A stretch of 54,206 bases of DNA from Bdellovibrionia bacterium (GCA_030427965.1 JAUICD010000018.1:1-54206), one strand, 5' to 3'; shown: positions 9,897 to 19,723, numbered from the stretch's first letter. Notes: a model not told the origin generated them from the sequence alone. Numbers and translations are program-made.

Positions 9897-10730
9897 ATGT
9901 CGAAGTATGAAGAGTTAATAAATCGATCGAAATGGCTCCGTAACGAAGTGTTTGAAATGGTGGTTCGGCAGGGAAAGGGGCATATTCCCTCTTCGTTTTC
10001 ATGTGTTGAAATTATTGTTGCATTATTTTATGGAAAACTTTTAAAGCACTCAAGTAGCAACCCAAATGATCCCAATCGTGATCGTATTTTTATTAGCAAG
10101 GGGCATGCATCTCCAGTTTTATATCCTGTGCTTGCAGATAGGGGTTACTTTTCTAAAAAAGAGTTAGGCAAGTTTACGGGTAAAGATAACCTTTTGAGAT
10201 TTTACGCAGATCCATCGATTCCCGGAATTGAGGCAATAACGGGTTCACTAGGGCATGGTTTTGGAATTGCTGCTGGACATAGTTTTGTTTCAAAAAAAGA
10301 AAACAGAGATTTCAATAGTTTTGTCTTACTGGGTGATGGAGAGTGTTACGAGGGCTCTAACTGGGAAACTGCAATGTTTGCAAGTCACCATAAACTCGAC
10401 AATTTGATTGTGATTGTGGATAGAAATAAGCTTTGCATTTTGGATGAAACTGAAAACTGCGTAAGACTGGGTTCTTTGGAGAATAAATTTCAAGCTTTTG
10501 ACTTTGATACTGTCTCAGTGGACGCACATTCTTATGAAGAAGTGGTTCCTGCTTTAGAAAGTGCTGTCTCTAACAAAAATGGACGTCCTAAAGCGATCAT
10601 TGCAGAAAGTGTAAAAGGAAAGGGCATATCATTTATGGAAGGAAGGCATGAGTGGCACAACCGAATGCCGAATTTGGATCAAGTGAATCAGGCAAGAAAT
10701 GAACTTCAGCTTAATTGTATTGAGAGGTAA
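9897..10730 (+). CDS. Transketolase, N-terminal (TPP-binding) subunit
   Basis: Pyrophosphate-binding half of a split transketolase, 277 residues. The TPP motif GDGECYEGSNWE near residue 146 binds Mg-diphosphate, and GHGFGIAAGHS and KGHASPVLYP are family-typical. The ATG at 9897 has GGGGGAG at 9886-9892; the GTG three bases earlier is too close to that site. The partner half starts three bases after the stop. Split transketolases of this sort often sit in sugar or secondary-metabolite clusters and transfer two-carbon units to make unusual sugars. Genes downstream (dehydrogenase, epimerase, glycosyltransferase) support a biosynthetic rather than a central-carbon role. Confidence 0.92.
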   Translation: MSKYEELINRSKWLRNEVFEMVVRQGKGHIPSSFSCVEIIVALFYGKLLKHSSSNPNDPNRDRIFISKGHASPVLYPVLADRGYFSKKELGKFTGKDNLLRFYADPSIPGIEAITGSLGHGFGIAAGHSFVSKKENRDFNSFVLLGDGECYEGSNWETAMFASHHKLDNLIVIVDRNKLCILDETENCVRLGSLENKFQAFDFDTVSVDAHSYEEVVPALESAVSNKNGRPKAIIAESVKGKGISFMEGRHEWHNRMPNLDQVNQARNELQLNCIER

Positions 10731-10732
10731 TT

Positions 10733-11656
10733 GTGAGTGCACTACCAAGAGATGTGTTTATTGATTGTGTTTATCGCGCAGCTCTAGAGGACCCAAACAT
10801 TATTTTTATAAGTGCAGATTTTGGAGCTAAGGCTTTGGATCAATTTCGTGAAAATATCCCGGATCAATTTGTGCACATAGGTATTAGTGAGCAAAACATG
10901 ATCGACTTTGCTGCGGGGTTATCTCAAAACGGAAAGAATGTTTTTGTCTATGCCATGGCTCCTTTTGTAACGTTGAGATGTTTTGAGCAAATTAAAGTGA
11001 CTCTTGCGAGTATGAAGCTTCCAGTTACAATTTTGGGCGTGGGTGCTGGGTACAGTTATGACGATGCAGGACCCACACATTATGCGACAGAAGATTTAAG
11101 TAGTATGCGCTCGCTTGGTGGGATTGAAATCTTCTCGCCAAGTGACACAAGTGCAGTTGAGTATGCTGCCAAGCTGTGTGTTGAAAAACCAAAATTGAGA
11201 TATGTTCGGTTGGATCGAAAGCACCTTCCAGATATTTACAGTGGCTCAAGTGATGAGGCGTTAACAAAGGGTATTGGGTGTGTTCGAAAGGGTAAAGAAA
11301 TCGCAGTGCTTTCAAATGGCTATATGATCCCCAAGGTGATTGAGTCCACAGCCTTTATGGAGGTGTCTCCATCGATTTATGATGTCTTTCAGATGAAGCC
11401 AATGTCTGCGAACTCTTTTCAAGAATCTCTTAAAGACTATGATGTGCTGGTAACGGTTGAGGAGCACTTTTTGACTGGAGGATTGGGATCTGCTGTTGCA
11501 GAGCTTGTCTCTGATAATAGATTGAATAAACCTCTTTTGAGAATTGGTATTGAGGATGAATACATTTTAAATAATGGTGGAAGAGATCACATTCATGAGC
11601 TAGCAAAAATTGATCCCCAAAGCATTGCAAATAAAATAAAAAGATATGTGAGTTAG
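10733..11656 (+). CDS. Transketolase, C-terminal (pyrimidine-binding) subunit
   Basis: Second half of the split transketolase, 307 residues, containing the pyrimidine-binding domain and the C-terminal domain. ISEQNMIDFAAGLS contains the glutamate that activates the TPP aminopyrimidine. SYDDAGPTHYATEDLS is the substrate-binding block with its histidine. The GTG start at 10733 has GAGAGG at 10722-10727. It is expected to form a heterotetramer with the product of the gene at 9897. The acceptor and donor sugars cannot be read from the sequence. Confidence 0.92.
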   Translation: MSALPRDVFIDCVYRAALEDPNIIFISADFGAKALDQFRENIPDQFVHIGISEQNMIDFAAGLSQNGKNVFVYAMAPFVTLRCFEQIKVTLASMKLPVTILGVGAGYSYDDAGPTHYATEDLSSMRSLGGIEIFSPSDTSAVEYAAKLCVEKPKLRYVRLDRKHLPDIYSGSSDEALTKGIGCVRKGKEIAVLSNGYMIPKVIESTAFMEVSPSIYDVFQMKPMSANSFQESLKDYDVLVTVEEHFLTGGLGSAVAELVSDNRLNKPLLRIGIEDEYILNNGGRDHIHELAKIDPQSIANKIKRYVS

Positions 11657-11659
11657 TTG

Positions 11660-12598
11660 ATGCGTTTTGATGTGTCGGTATTTGTTTCCTCAGTTTCATT
11701 TTCAAAAAATAAAAAATTACGCAAAAAACTATTGGAACATTTTCCAAATGCACAGTTCAATGATTCTCTTGAACATTTAAGTAAAGCAAAACTCAAAGAC
11801 CTGCTTTCAAAAAACCAAGCAGCAATCATTGGTTTGGATTCTATTGATCAAGATGTTTTGTCAGCGTGTCCAAATCTAAATGTCATATCTAAATTTGGAG
11901 TTGGTCTTGATAACATTGATTTTTTAGAATGCGAAAAGCGAAATATTCAAATTCGACACCAACAGGGAGTAAATAGACGTTCAGTCTCAGAGCAAACAAT
12001 TTCTTTTATGATAGGACTTTTTCGAAATATATTCTTAACAAATCAAGTGATGAAAAACGGAAAGTGGGAAAAATCTGGAGGAAGACAACTTACTGGTAAG
12101 ACGATTGGACTTGTTGGGTTTGGAAATATTGGAAAAGATGTTGCTTACTTACTTCAACCCTACGAGTGTAAAGTACTCGTAGTGGATATTCTTGATAAAT
12201 CCAATGAATTTAAGAGTGCAAATATAAAACAAGTGAGCTTTGAGTATATGTTGAGCTGCTCAGATTTGATTTCTCTTCATGTGCCTTTAACAAATTTGAC
12301 TCGAGAGATGATTTCTTTTTCAGAAGTTACAAAAATGAAGAAAGGAGTGTTTGTTATCAACACTTCTCGAGGTCAGATTTTGAATTTGAAGGCACTAAAA
12401 AGTGGAATTCGGAATGGGCATATTGCTGGAGCAGCACTTGATGTTTATGAGGAAGAGCCATTTTGTGATCGCGAGTTAATTGAAATGCCTCAAGTGGTTT
12501 GTACTCCTCATATTGGCGGAAATGCAATTGAGGCTGTTGAGGCAATGGGAGATGCGGCGATTGCCAACTTAGTTGAATATTACAAGGAAGTGAGATGA
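11660..12598 (+). CDS. D-isomer-specific 2-hydroxyacid dehydrogenase
   Basis: NAD-dependent oxidoreductase related to SerA and phosphonate/erythronate dehydrogenases, 312 residues. The Rossmann motif GLVGFGNIGKDVAYLL lies near residue 150. Catalytic residues are seen in VINTSRGQILN (Arg), DVYEEEP (Glu) and CTPHIGGN (His). There is no C-terminal ACT domain, so it is not a full-length regulated SerA. A start at TTG 11657 would add one residue. It follows the transketolase pair by three bases and overlaps the epimerase start, so it belongs to the same pathway, probably reducing or oxidising a 2-keto/2-hydroxy acid intermediate. Confidence 0.9.
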   Translation: MRFDVSVFVSSVSFSKNKKLRKKLLEHFPNAQFNDSLEHLSKAKLKDLLSKNQAAIIGLDSIDQDVLSACPNLNVISKFGVGLDNIDFLECEKRNIQIRHQQGVNRRSVSEQTISFMIGLFRNIFLTNQVMKNGKWEKSGGRQLTGKTIGLVGFGNIGKDVAYLLQPYECKVLVVDILDKSNEFKSANIKQVSFEYMLSCSDLISLHVPLTNLTREMISFSEVTKMKKGVFVINTSRGQILNLKALKSGIRNGHIAGAALDVYEEEPFCDRELIEMPQVVCTPHIGGNAIEAVEAMGDAAIANLVEYYKEVR

Positions 12599-13494
12599 AA
12601 ATTTTGATTTTTGGAGGCTCTGGGTTTTTAGGAAGTCATGTGGCAGATCAACTTTCGGGGCTAGGTCATGAAGTGACGATATTTGATGTGAAGCTGTCAC
12701 CTTATTTGAAACCCAATCAAAAGATGATTGTTTCTACAATGCATGATTTGGATAGGGTGAGAAGTGCTGTTCATGAGTCCGATGTTGTTTATCATTTTGC
12801 GGGGATTGCGGACTTGAACCATTCAATCAATCACCCGTTTGAAACAATTCATTCCAATGTTATGGGTCATACGACAGTTTTAGAAGCTGTAAGAGTGGCG
12901 TCCATCCAGCGATATGTTTTTGCTAGTACTGTATATGTGTACTCAGATAAGGGTTCGTTTTACGGTGTCAGTAAGAAGTGTTGTGAAAAAATCCTCGAAG
13001 AATATCACCGTGAATTTGGTATTCCGTATACAATATTAAGATATGGATCTGTGTACGGATCTCGCTCAGATAAACAAAATCGAATCTACCGAATTCTTAA
13101 ACAGGCCTTAATGGAACAGAGGATTGATTTCCAGGGAGATGGTGATGAAGAGCGTGAATATATTCATGTTCAAGATGCTGCAAAACTCAGTACTGAAATA
13201 TTGAGTAAGGAGTATGAAAATCAGCACATTATTTTAACCGGGGTTGAAAGATATAAATATTCTGAACTTTTGACGATGGTGAATGAAATTCTAGGTGGAA
13301 AAATCAAGATCGACTACAAAAGAGATGAGTATGCGGGGCATTACAAGATCACCCCTTATTCCTTTGAACCTCAATTGGGTAAAAAACTTGTGAACAATCC
13401 ATATACGGATTTTGGGCAGGGTTTATTGGATCTTGCACGGCAAATTCGAAATGAAGAAGAAATAAACCCGCAGCCTTCTGGCGTATTTCTATAG
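12595..13494 (+). CDS. NAD-dependent epimerase/dehydratase (extended SDR)
   Basis: Nucleotide-sugar modifying enzyme of the extended short-chain dehydrogenase family, 299 residues. The N-terminal GGSGFLGSHVADQL binds NAD(P). The catalytic set is Ser/Thr in ASTVYVY and the YGVSKK tyrosine-lysine pair. It begins within the stop of the dehydrogenase gene (ATGA overlap). UDP- or NDP-sugar epimerisation, dehydration or reduction are all possible, and the substrate is not deducible. Confidence 0.9.
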   Translation: MKILIFGGSGFLGSHVADQLSGLGHEVTIFDVKLSPYLKPNQKMIVSTMHDLDRVRSAVHESDVVYHFAGIADLNHSINHPFETIHSNVMGHTTVLEAVRVASIQRYVFASTVYVYSDKGSFYGVSKKCCEKILEEYHREFGIPYTILRYGSVYGSRSDKQNRIYRILKQALMEQRIDFQGDGDEEREYIHVQDAAKLSTEILSKEYENQHIILTGVERYKYSELLTMVNEILGGKIKIDYKRDEYAGHYKITPYSFEPQLGKKLVNNPYTDFGQGLLDLARQIRNEEEINPQPSGVFL

Positions 13495-13560
13495 AGCGTA
13501 TGTAATCTTGAGGGTTGTCATTCTATAAATTGAAGCCTAGGCTTTGAAAGTGAGGTTTCT

Positions 13561-14262
13561 ATGAAAACAACACTATTGATTCCAACAATGAATGAGATTG
13601 AGGGTTTGAGAGCTATTATGCCAAAGATTGACCCCAATTGGGTGGATCAAATTTTAATTGTAGATGCAAACTCTACAGATGGAACAATAGAATACGCCAA
13701 AGAACATGGGTATGATATTGTAATTCAAGAATCAAATGGTCTGAGACAGGCATATTTGGAGTCACTTGAGAGCGTTGTTGGGGATGTTATAATTTTCTTT
13801 AGTCCAGATGGAAATTCAATACCAGAAAAAATTCCAGAACTTGTTGAAAAAATGAGAGAAGGTTATGACATGGTTATTGTCTCTCGGTACAAAGATGATG
13901 CTAAAAGTGAAGATGATGATTTTATTACGGCATTTGGAAATTGGATGTTTACAAATCTAATCAATGTTGTTCATGGTGGAAAATACACAGATGCGATGGT
14001 CATGTTTCGTGCAATTAAAAAAAATCTTATCAAAGACCTAGAGTTAGACCGAGATTGGACTTATTGGCCTGAAAAGATATTTTTTACAAAAATGTGTTGG
14101 ATGCCGGTGTTATCCATTCGATCTGCTTTGAGGAAATTAAAAGTTGGAGAAATTCCTGGTGATGAACCCCCTCGAATTGGAGGGGAGAGAAAGCTTCAAG
14201 TTGTACGTTGGGGAAGTGCTTATATGTCGCAGGTATTAACAGAACGTTTTTTATTTAGGTGA
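13561..14262 (+). CDS. Glycosyltransferase family 2 (DPM1-like)
   Basis: GT-A fold glycosyltransferase, 233 residues, without the C-terminal membrane segments of larger dolichol-phosphate mannose synthases. The N-terminal LLIPTMNEIEGL and VDANSTDGT blocks bind the nucleotide, and FFSPDGNSIPEKI carries the D-x-N/D position that replaces the usual DxD. The C-terminal GGERKLQVVRWG resembles the conserved end of the DPM1 group. GAGG at 13552-13555 precedes the ATG. The radical SAM gene follows after six bases. It likely charges a lipid carrier or transfers the sugar built by the upstream genes. Confidence 0.88.
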   Translation: MKTTLLIPTMNEIEGLRAIMPKIDPNWVDQILIVDANSTDGTIEYAKEHGYDIVIQESNGLRQAYLESLESVVGDVIIFFSPDGNSIPEKIPELVEKMREGYDMVIVSRYKDDAKSEDDDFITAFGNWMFTNLINVVHGGKYTDAMVMFRAIKKNLIKDLELDRDWTYWPEKIFFTKMCWMPVLSIRSALRKLKVGEIPGDEPPRIGGERKLQVVRWGSAYMSQVLTERFLFR

Positions 14263-14268
14263 TTTGAT

Positions 14269-15756
14269 ATGGATCTGATGATTGTTGCGCCTGGAAATCA
14301 TCGCGGTATTTTTCAGGGTCTTGCTGAGAAAAATTATCCAGCGATTGAGCCTCCAGTATGGGCTGGCATGATTGCAAAATTTGCTCAAATAAAAGGTTAT
14401 TCGGTAGATCTTATTGATCAACCTGCAACGGGCATGTCTTCTGAGCAGATTGTTGCAGAGATTTCTGAAAAAAAACCGAAAATAATTGCTGTCGTTGTGT
14501 ATGGACATCAACCATCGGCATCTACGCAGACGATGACTGTGGCGGAAGGTCTAATTGACAAAATCAAACTCTCAGATCCAAATTTTAAAACAATATTGAT
14601 TGGTGGTCATCCATCAGCACTTCCAAGACAAACTTTACTTGAAAGCCGAGTGGACTTTGTTTGCCAAGGTGAAGGTCCTCAAACGATTGATGCTTTATTG
14701 AGTCTTGGTGAAAAATATGAAATTTCAAATCTAAAAAAAGTGCCTGGACTATGGTTTAAAGAAGAGGGAAATGCAAGTTTTGGAACTCCGTCTTCTGTTA
14801 TTCCACAAGATCGCTTGAGTGTAGAGTTGCCTGGTGTTGCGTGGGATTTATTGCCGATGCAAAATTATCGTGCGCACAATTGGCATGCCTTTTCTAATAA
14901 CTTCAATCGCCAACCTTATGCTTCGATTTACACAAGCTTGGGATGTCCTTTCAAGTGTAGTTTTTGTTGTATCAATGCTCCGTTTGGTCGCCCTTCTATT
15001 CGATATTGGGATCCAAATTTTATACTGACAGAACTGGAAAAACTATCCAGTGATTATGGTGTAGTGAATTTGAAAATTGTTGATGAAATGTTTGTATTGA
15101 ATGAAAAACATGTTTTCGGTTTATGTGATGGAATTATTGAGCGTGGTTTAAACTTTAATATCTGGGCATATGCAAGAATTGATACCGTTAAACCGAAGTT
15201 TTTAGAAAAGCTAAAAAAAGCTGGGGTTAACTGGTTAGTCTTGGGAATTGAATCTGGAAGTAAGCATGTTCGTGATGGGGTGAACAAAGGTCGGTTTGGT
15301 ATGATTGACATTAAAGAAACCGTTCGATTGGTTCAAGATCACGGCATACATGTTCATGGAAATTATATTTTCGGTCTTCCTGATGAAGATCTAGGAAGTA
15401 TGAATGAAACTTTAGACCTGGCATTGGATCTTAATACAGAGTTTGCCAACTTTTATTCTGCAATGGCGTATCCAGGGTCTAAGTTGTATTCTGAGGCCGT
15501 AAAAAATGGTTGGAAACTTCCAGAAAAATGGGAAGACTATTCTCAACACTCATTTGGAACTCTTCCACTTCCAACCCAACACCTATCGGCAGGAGAGGTA
15601 TTGGGTTTTCGAGATGGAGCTTGGAAGAAGTATTTTTCGAGTCAAAGGTTTCAAAATATGCTCGGAGAGAAATTTGGTGCAAATGCAGTGAGTCACATCC
15701 AGGAAATGACCCAAGTGACACTCAAACGTGAGCATGCAAAACCTATTCAAATTTAA
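14269..15756 (+). CDS. B12-binding domain radical SAM protein
   Basis: Predicted cobalamin-dependent radical SAM enzyme, 495 residues. The N-terminal domain (to about residue 190) matches the B12-binding fold, with VVVYGHQPSAS and ILIGGHPSALPR. The radical SAM core begins near residue 220 with CPFKCSFC, the cluster-binding CxxxCxxC motif, followed by the LVLGIESGS and FGLPDED stretches. Such enzymes methylate unactivated carbons or rearrange lipids, hopanoids, antibiotics and glycans. It is cotranscribed with the glycosyltransferase (six-base gap). It is not one of the closely similar pair at 16563 and 47061. Confidence 0.9.
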   Translation: MDLMIVAPGNHRGIFQGLAEKNYPAIEPPVWAGMIAKFAQIKGYSVDLIDQPATGMSSEQIVAEISEKKPKIIAVVVYGHQPSASTQTMTVAEGLIDKIKLSDPNFKTILIGGHPSALPRQTLLESRVDFVCQGEGPQTIDALLSLGEKYEISNLKKVPGLWFKEEGNASFGTPSSVIPQDRLSVELPGVAWDLLPMQNYRAHNWHAFSNNFNRQPYASIYTSLGCPFKCSFCCINAPFGRPSIRYWDPNFILTELEKLSSDYGVVNLKIVDEMFVLNEKHVFGLCDGIIERGLNFNIWAYARIDTVKPKFLEKLKKAGVNWLVLGIESGSKHVRDGVNKGRFGMIDIKETVRLVQDHGIHVHGNYIFGLPDEDLGSMNETLDLALDLNTEFANFYSAMAYPGSKLYSEAVKNGWKLPEKWEDYSQHSFGTLPLPTQHLSAGEVLGFRDGAWKKYFSSQRFQNMLGEKFGANAVSHIQEMTQVTLKREHAKPIQI

Positions 15757-15885
15757 AGGCGTGTGCGTCTAGAGACTTGAAATTCTAATTCAAAGAGTAC
15801 TCAAATTCATTGAAAGTATTGTCTTTAGAAGATTATCGACCTTCATTGGGTTGAATATTTTGCTGAGATCCATTCTAATTTAGGT

Positions 15886-16566
15886 ATGTTTCAAAAATTG
15901 GTTTTAGATTGTGTTAAAACTATACAAGCAGGTGGATTAAAAAACTTTGTCCGCGTGCTTGGCAGTACGGCTAGGGATCGGGCTTTTGATCGTAAGTACG
16001 GTGTCTATACGAGCTGTATGGAAAAACCAAGATTCTCTGAAAAAGATTTGAACGCACAAGAAAGTGTCACCCTTCATGCGGCAACACGAGCTGCACCTTT
16101 TTTGAAAATGTGGAAAGCCTTTGGTTTGATACCAAGAGGAAGGTTTGTCGACTTTGGTTCAGGCAGAGGAAGAGCCCTTATGTTGGCAAATTCCCTGGGG
16201 TTTGAGGAGCTTCGTGGCTTGGAGTTGGATGAGAACCTCATAGGTATTTGTCATAAAAATTTATCAAAATTTAAATTAGAGAAAAAGTATGATATTTTAA
16301 AAATGGATTTCAATAAATACATTCCAGAAGCGAGTGATCAAGTTTTTTATTTTTATGATCCGTGTGAATATGGTTTTTTAAAAAAAACAGCAGAGAATAT
16401 CATTGAAAAGTGCCCCAAAGACGGAGTTGAGAGGCATGTCATTTACCACAACAATTTGTATGAGCAAACCCCGTTTGACTCTCTTGAGGGGTATGAGAGA
16501 CTGAATAAGATTCACATTGAGGGAAATCAGTTTTTTCTTTACAGAATAACGGATGGATTGGAATGA
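15886..16566 (+). CDS. Class I SAM-dependent methyltransferase
   Basis: Soluble 226-residue protein with a Rossmann-type methyltransferase core. Motif I is VDFGSGRGRALMLA near residue 87, and GLELDENLIGICHKNL supplies the acidic residue that binds the SAM ribose. VFYFYDPCEYGF takes the motif IV position. The pattern resembles the Dot1-like or small-molecule methyltransferase groups, but the substrate is unknown. The start at 15886 has only a weak TAGG site. A 129-bp gap separates it from the upstream radical SAM gene, and it overlaps the next radical SAM gene (ATGA), so those two are translationally coupled. Confidence 0.82.
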   Translation: MFQKLVLDCVKTIQAGGLKNFVRVLGSTARDRAFDRKYGVYTSCMEKPRFSEKDLNAQESVTLHAATRAAPFLKMWKAFGLIPRGRFVDFGSGRGRALMLANSLGFEELRGLELDENLIGICHKNLSKFKLEKKYDILKMDFNKYIPEASDQVFYFYDPCEYGFLKKTAENIIEKCPKDGVERHVIYHNNLYEQTPFDSLEGYERLNKIHIEGNQFFLYRITDGLE

Positions 16567-18143
16567 AAGTATTATTTGTAAACCCACCTCCTGAGAATAC
16601 AATCTTGGAACAAACTTCCAAAAAAGAAGAAGATTCTCGTTTTATGGAGGTTGAGGAGTTGGGAAGTTACCCACCTCTTGGTTTGCTGTATGTTGCATCT
16701 TTTTTAGAAAAAAAATCTCCTCAACATGAAATTCATTTTATTGACTGTGTTGGAGAGCGAATTGATCATGAAATTTTAAAACAAAGAATGAAAGAGCTCC
16801 AACCAGATGTTGTAGGTGTGACAAGCTTTACGATTTCATTGATTGATGTTGTTAAAGTTGCACGTCAAGCAAAGGAAGTGAGTCCCAACTGCCACACTGT
16901 AATGGGAGGGCATCACCCAATTGCCTTTCCTTATGAGGCAGCACAGTTACCAGAATTTGATTCCATTGTTGTGGGCGAGGGAGAGTTTGCTTTCAATGAC
17001 TTGGTCAACTTTCTTGAAGAAGGCAAAGATATTGAGCAAATTCATGGAGTTTATACAAAGAGAAAAATTGAAGTTTTTCGAAGTAAAGAAAATCGTTTAA
17101 ATGATCGTAGATTCTTGAGTAAAGTTATGGTTCCTCCTGCCTACATCGACAATTTAGATGATCTTCCTGTTCCAAATCGAAATATGATCAAGCATATTCC
17201 CTATAGAAACCCAGTTGGTGGAGGTGGGCGTCTTGCAACGATTATCACAACACGAGGATGCCCGTATAAATGTACCTATTGTGATGTCCCTTATAAAAAA
17301 TATAGAAAAAGGGATACAAAAGATGTTCTTGATGAAGTGCAGGCATGTTTGGATATGGGTTATGAGGAAGTGCATTTTTACGATGACCTTTTTAATATCA
17401 CAGCAAAAAAGGTTATTGATTTTTGTGATGCAATAGAAGAGCGGGGAATTCAATTTACATGGGATTTTCGAGGACGTGTCAACTCTGTAACACGAGAATC
17501 TATTGTTCGTGCTAAGAGAGCGGGATGTCGAATGATGTCTTTTGGTGTGGAAACAGGTACCGATCATGGGCTTGAATATATCAAAAAACAAACCACAACG
17601 GAAAAAGCACGTGAAGTGTTTAAGTGGTGTCGAGAACTTGGTGTATATACAGTTGCAGACTTTATGTTGGGTTTTCCATTTGAAAAAGAAGAAAAGGATG
17701 TCATTGAGAGTATAGATTTTTTAATTGATATAGACCCGGACTACTGTCTCATAGCAATTCTGATGCTTCTTCCAAATACGGAAATTTATGATGAGGCTGT
17801 TCAAAAAGGATTGATTGATCCTCAGACATGGGTGGATTTTGCACTTGATCCGGAAGGTAACCCTGACTTTAGAATCGATTTTTGGACAGAACACTTGAAT
17901 GTAGATCAACTAGAGAGACTCAGACATCAAAGCTACAAAAGATTTTACTTACGTCCCAAATATATATTGAGAGAAGCGTTGAGAATACGAAATTGGCAGA
18001 CTTTGAAAAATCGGATTTATGGATTTTTAATAATGATAAAAGACCCAGATCGTAAAAACCTTTGGGCCAAAAAATTCAATGTGAATATTCACAAGGCTGC
18101 AACGGAGACCTTCTTATACAAAGGAAAGATCAAGGGTGCTTAG
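16563..18143 (+). CDS. B12-binding domain radical SAM protein
   Basis: Cobalamin-dependent radical SAM enzyme, 526 residues. The N-terminal NPPPENT block and the GGHHPIAFPYEA stretch belong to the B12-binding domain. CPYKCTYC near residue 235 binds the 4Fe-4S cluster. WDFRGRVNSVTRES, SFGVETGTDHGLE and VADFMLGFPFE are core signatures. It is a clear paralogue of the minus-strand gene at 47061-48566, with near-identical motif order along the whole length. The ATGA overlap couples it to the methyltransferase. It converges on the gene at 18147 with three bases between them and no terminator. Confidence 0.9.
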   Translation: MKVLFVNPPPENTILEQTSKKEEDSRFMEVEELGSYPPLGLLYVASFLEKKSPQHEIHFIDCVGERIDHEILKQRMKELQPDVVGVTSFTISLIDVVKVARQAKEVSPNCHTVMGGHHPIAFPYEAAQLPEFDSIVVGEGEFAFNDLVNFLEEGKDIEQIHGVYTKRKIEVFRSKENRLNDRRFLSKVMVPPAYIDNLDDLPVPNRNMIKHIPYRNPVGGGGRLATIITTRGCPYKCTYCDVPYKKYRKRDTKDVLDEVQACLDMGYEEVHFYDDLFNITAKKVIDFCDAIEERGIQFTWDFRGRVNSVTRESIVRAKRAGCRMMSFGVETGTDHGLEYIKKQTTTEKAREVFKWCRELGVYTVADFMLGFPFEKEEKDVIESIDFLIDIDPDYCLIAILMLLPNTEIYDEAVQKGLIDPQTWVDFALDPEGNPDFRIDFWTEHLNVDQLERLRHQSYKRFYLRPKYILREALRIRNWQTLKNRIYGFLIMIKDPDRKNLWAKKFNVNIHKAATETFLYKGKIKGA

Positions 18144-18146
18144 TGC

Positions 18147-19604
18147 TCAATCGGGTTTGGCGTAGACAATTGCAATTTTGCCCTGTTTTTCAAATCGCCT
18201 GATTTCTTTTAGTCCTGCTTTGTCTATTACACTCTCAAGTGTGGGGTGTTTGCTGACATCAGAGTTATTTGTCCAAATTACAACATCTATATTTTCATCT
18301 TTGTAAGAATTGGCCCAATGTACATTGAGACGTTTCTCGTTGTAGCCCGTACCTGGTATCATCATATTTGCAGCAATTGGCCAATTGGTTAATATTTCTT
18401 TTTTCTCATAATTTTCTTCTACAAATTGAATTGCGTTTTTATGAACCTCAATAACGCTTCTATATTGAAGAGAGGTGGGGTGACCATTTCCAGGGCTTGA
18501 GTCACTTTGAAAATGAGTTTTGCTTGCTTCAATTCCAAACACCAACAAAAATCCAATAACTAGAGAGATGGGCACATTTGCTGATTTCACGAGATAGAGG
18601 AAAAGACCATAGAGTGCAAAGAGTGCTGGTATAGAATATCGATTGAGATAACCTGAATTGAATGAAAATGCCGTTCCGAAGAGTAAAATTATTAAAATAG
18701 GAAGCCAAAAGTAGGAAGATTTATGTGGCTTCAGGTCCTTTAGATAACTGTAGATAAGAAGAGGAATAAGAGAGAGTGTGATGAGGTATCTGCCGTTCCA
18801 TACAAGTATTGTGCTGAACACTCTTTCTGCCTGTGACCGAAATTGTTCTAGTGATAACTTGACATCATTTTGTGCAATGTGCGGAAGGAAGGTATCAAAT
18901 TTATTTTTAATTAGAAGTAGAAAGCCTGTGTAAATGAATAGAGGAAGTATGAGACACAGTGCTGTGAAAAGAAATTGTTTACGATTCTCTTTGAAGAATT
19001 CTCTATCTCGAACAAGGCCAAATATGAAAAAGGGTAGAAGTATTCCTATGGCAGAGTATCTTGAGAGTGCAAGCAGACTTGAGAAAAATAGAAATCCACA
19101 CCATTTTCGTTTGTTTAAAAAATAAAAACTTGCTAGAGCCAAGCCCGCCATTTGTAAGTCAGGTAGAATCATAGTCATTTGTGTGACTACAATTGGGGTG
19201 GAGATTACCAATAGAGAAAATACAATCGCCCAAAGATATCCAAGTCGAGCGATTTCGGAAAAAATAAGAACAAAGCCAATTTGAAAAACAAGAAAGGATA
19301 ACAGCTTATGAATGAAAATTCCCTCAGCCCCCAATTTTAAAGGTATTGCAATTAAGTATGAATTAAACGGGAAGTGAAAGAGACCTGGCGCTACGGCATC
19401 AAAGTATTTGGTTAAACCTGAGTTGAAAAGATTCAGCCCTTGTTCCCAATATGCAATAACTTCGTCCCAGAAAAATGGAAGTTCAAATCTGGAGTATGAA
19501 AGTAAGTAAAAGAGATAGGAGACGAAAATAGCTACAGAAAATCTAAAAGAAAAGTGAGCACTACACTTTCTTAGTTTTTGGTCAAATTCTTGGAAAGTTG
19601 TCAT
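18147..19604 (-). CDS. GT-C type membrane glycosyltransferase (ArnT/PMT-like)
   Basis: Integral membrane protein of 485 residues with about ten to twelve hydrophobic segments. The first periplasmic loop holds FFWDEVIAYWEQGLN, matching the acidic DE-type motif of GT-C transferases (ArnT, PMT and RgtA-like families), which use polyprenyl-phosphate sugars. A soluble C-terminal part of about 100 residues follows (from about FVEENYEKKEILTNWP). The predicted role is transfer of a sugar to a surface lipid or polymer on the periplasmic face. It is transcribed alone, divergently from the gene at 19724. The family assignment rests on topology and one motif. Confidence 0.65.
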   Translation of the reverse strand: MTTFQEFDQKLRKCSAHFSFRFSVAIFVSYLFYLLSYSRFELPFFWDEVIAYWEQGLNLFNSGLTKYFDAVAPGLFHFPFNSYLIAIPLKLGAEGIFIHKLLSFLVFQIGFVLIFSEIARLGYLWAIVFSLLVISTPIVVTQMTMILPDLQMAGLALASFYFLNKRKWCGFLFFSSLLALSRYSAIGILLPFFIFGLVRDREFFKENRKQFLFTALCLILPLFIYTGFLLLIKNKFDTFLPHIAQNDVKLSLEQFRSQAERVFSTILVWNGRYLITLSLIPLLIYSYLKDLKPHKSSYFWLPILIILLFGTAFSFNSGYLNRYSIPALFALYGLFLYLVKSANVPISLVIGFLLVFGIEASKTHFQSDSSPGNGHPTSLQYRSVIEVHKNAIQFVEENYEKKEILTNWPIAANMMIPGTGYNEKRLNVHWANSYKDENIDVVIWTNNSDVSKHPTLESVIDKAGLKEIRRFEKQGKIAIVYAKPD

Positions 19605-19723
19605 TGAAACATTATGAATGAGTTGGGGATAAGATGTCTAAGTTCCGTTGGCGCGCCGGGTTAATCAGTGAGAGAGTTTTAAGAATCGTGGCCGAAAGAT
19701 CTTAATTTTATTAGGCTTTTGTA

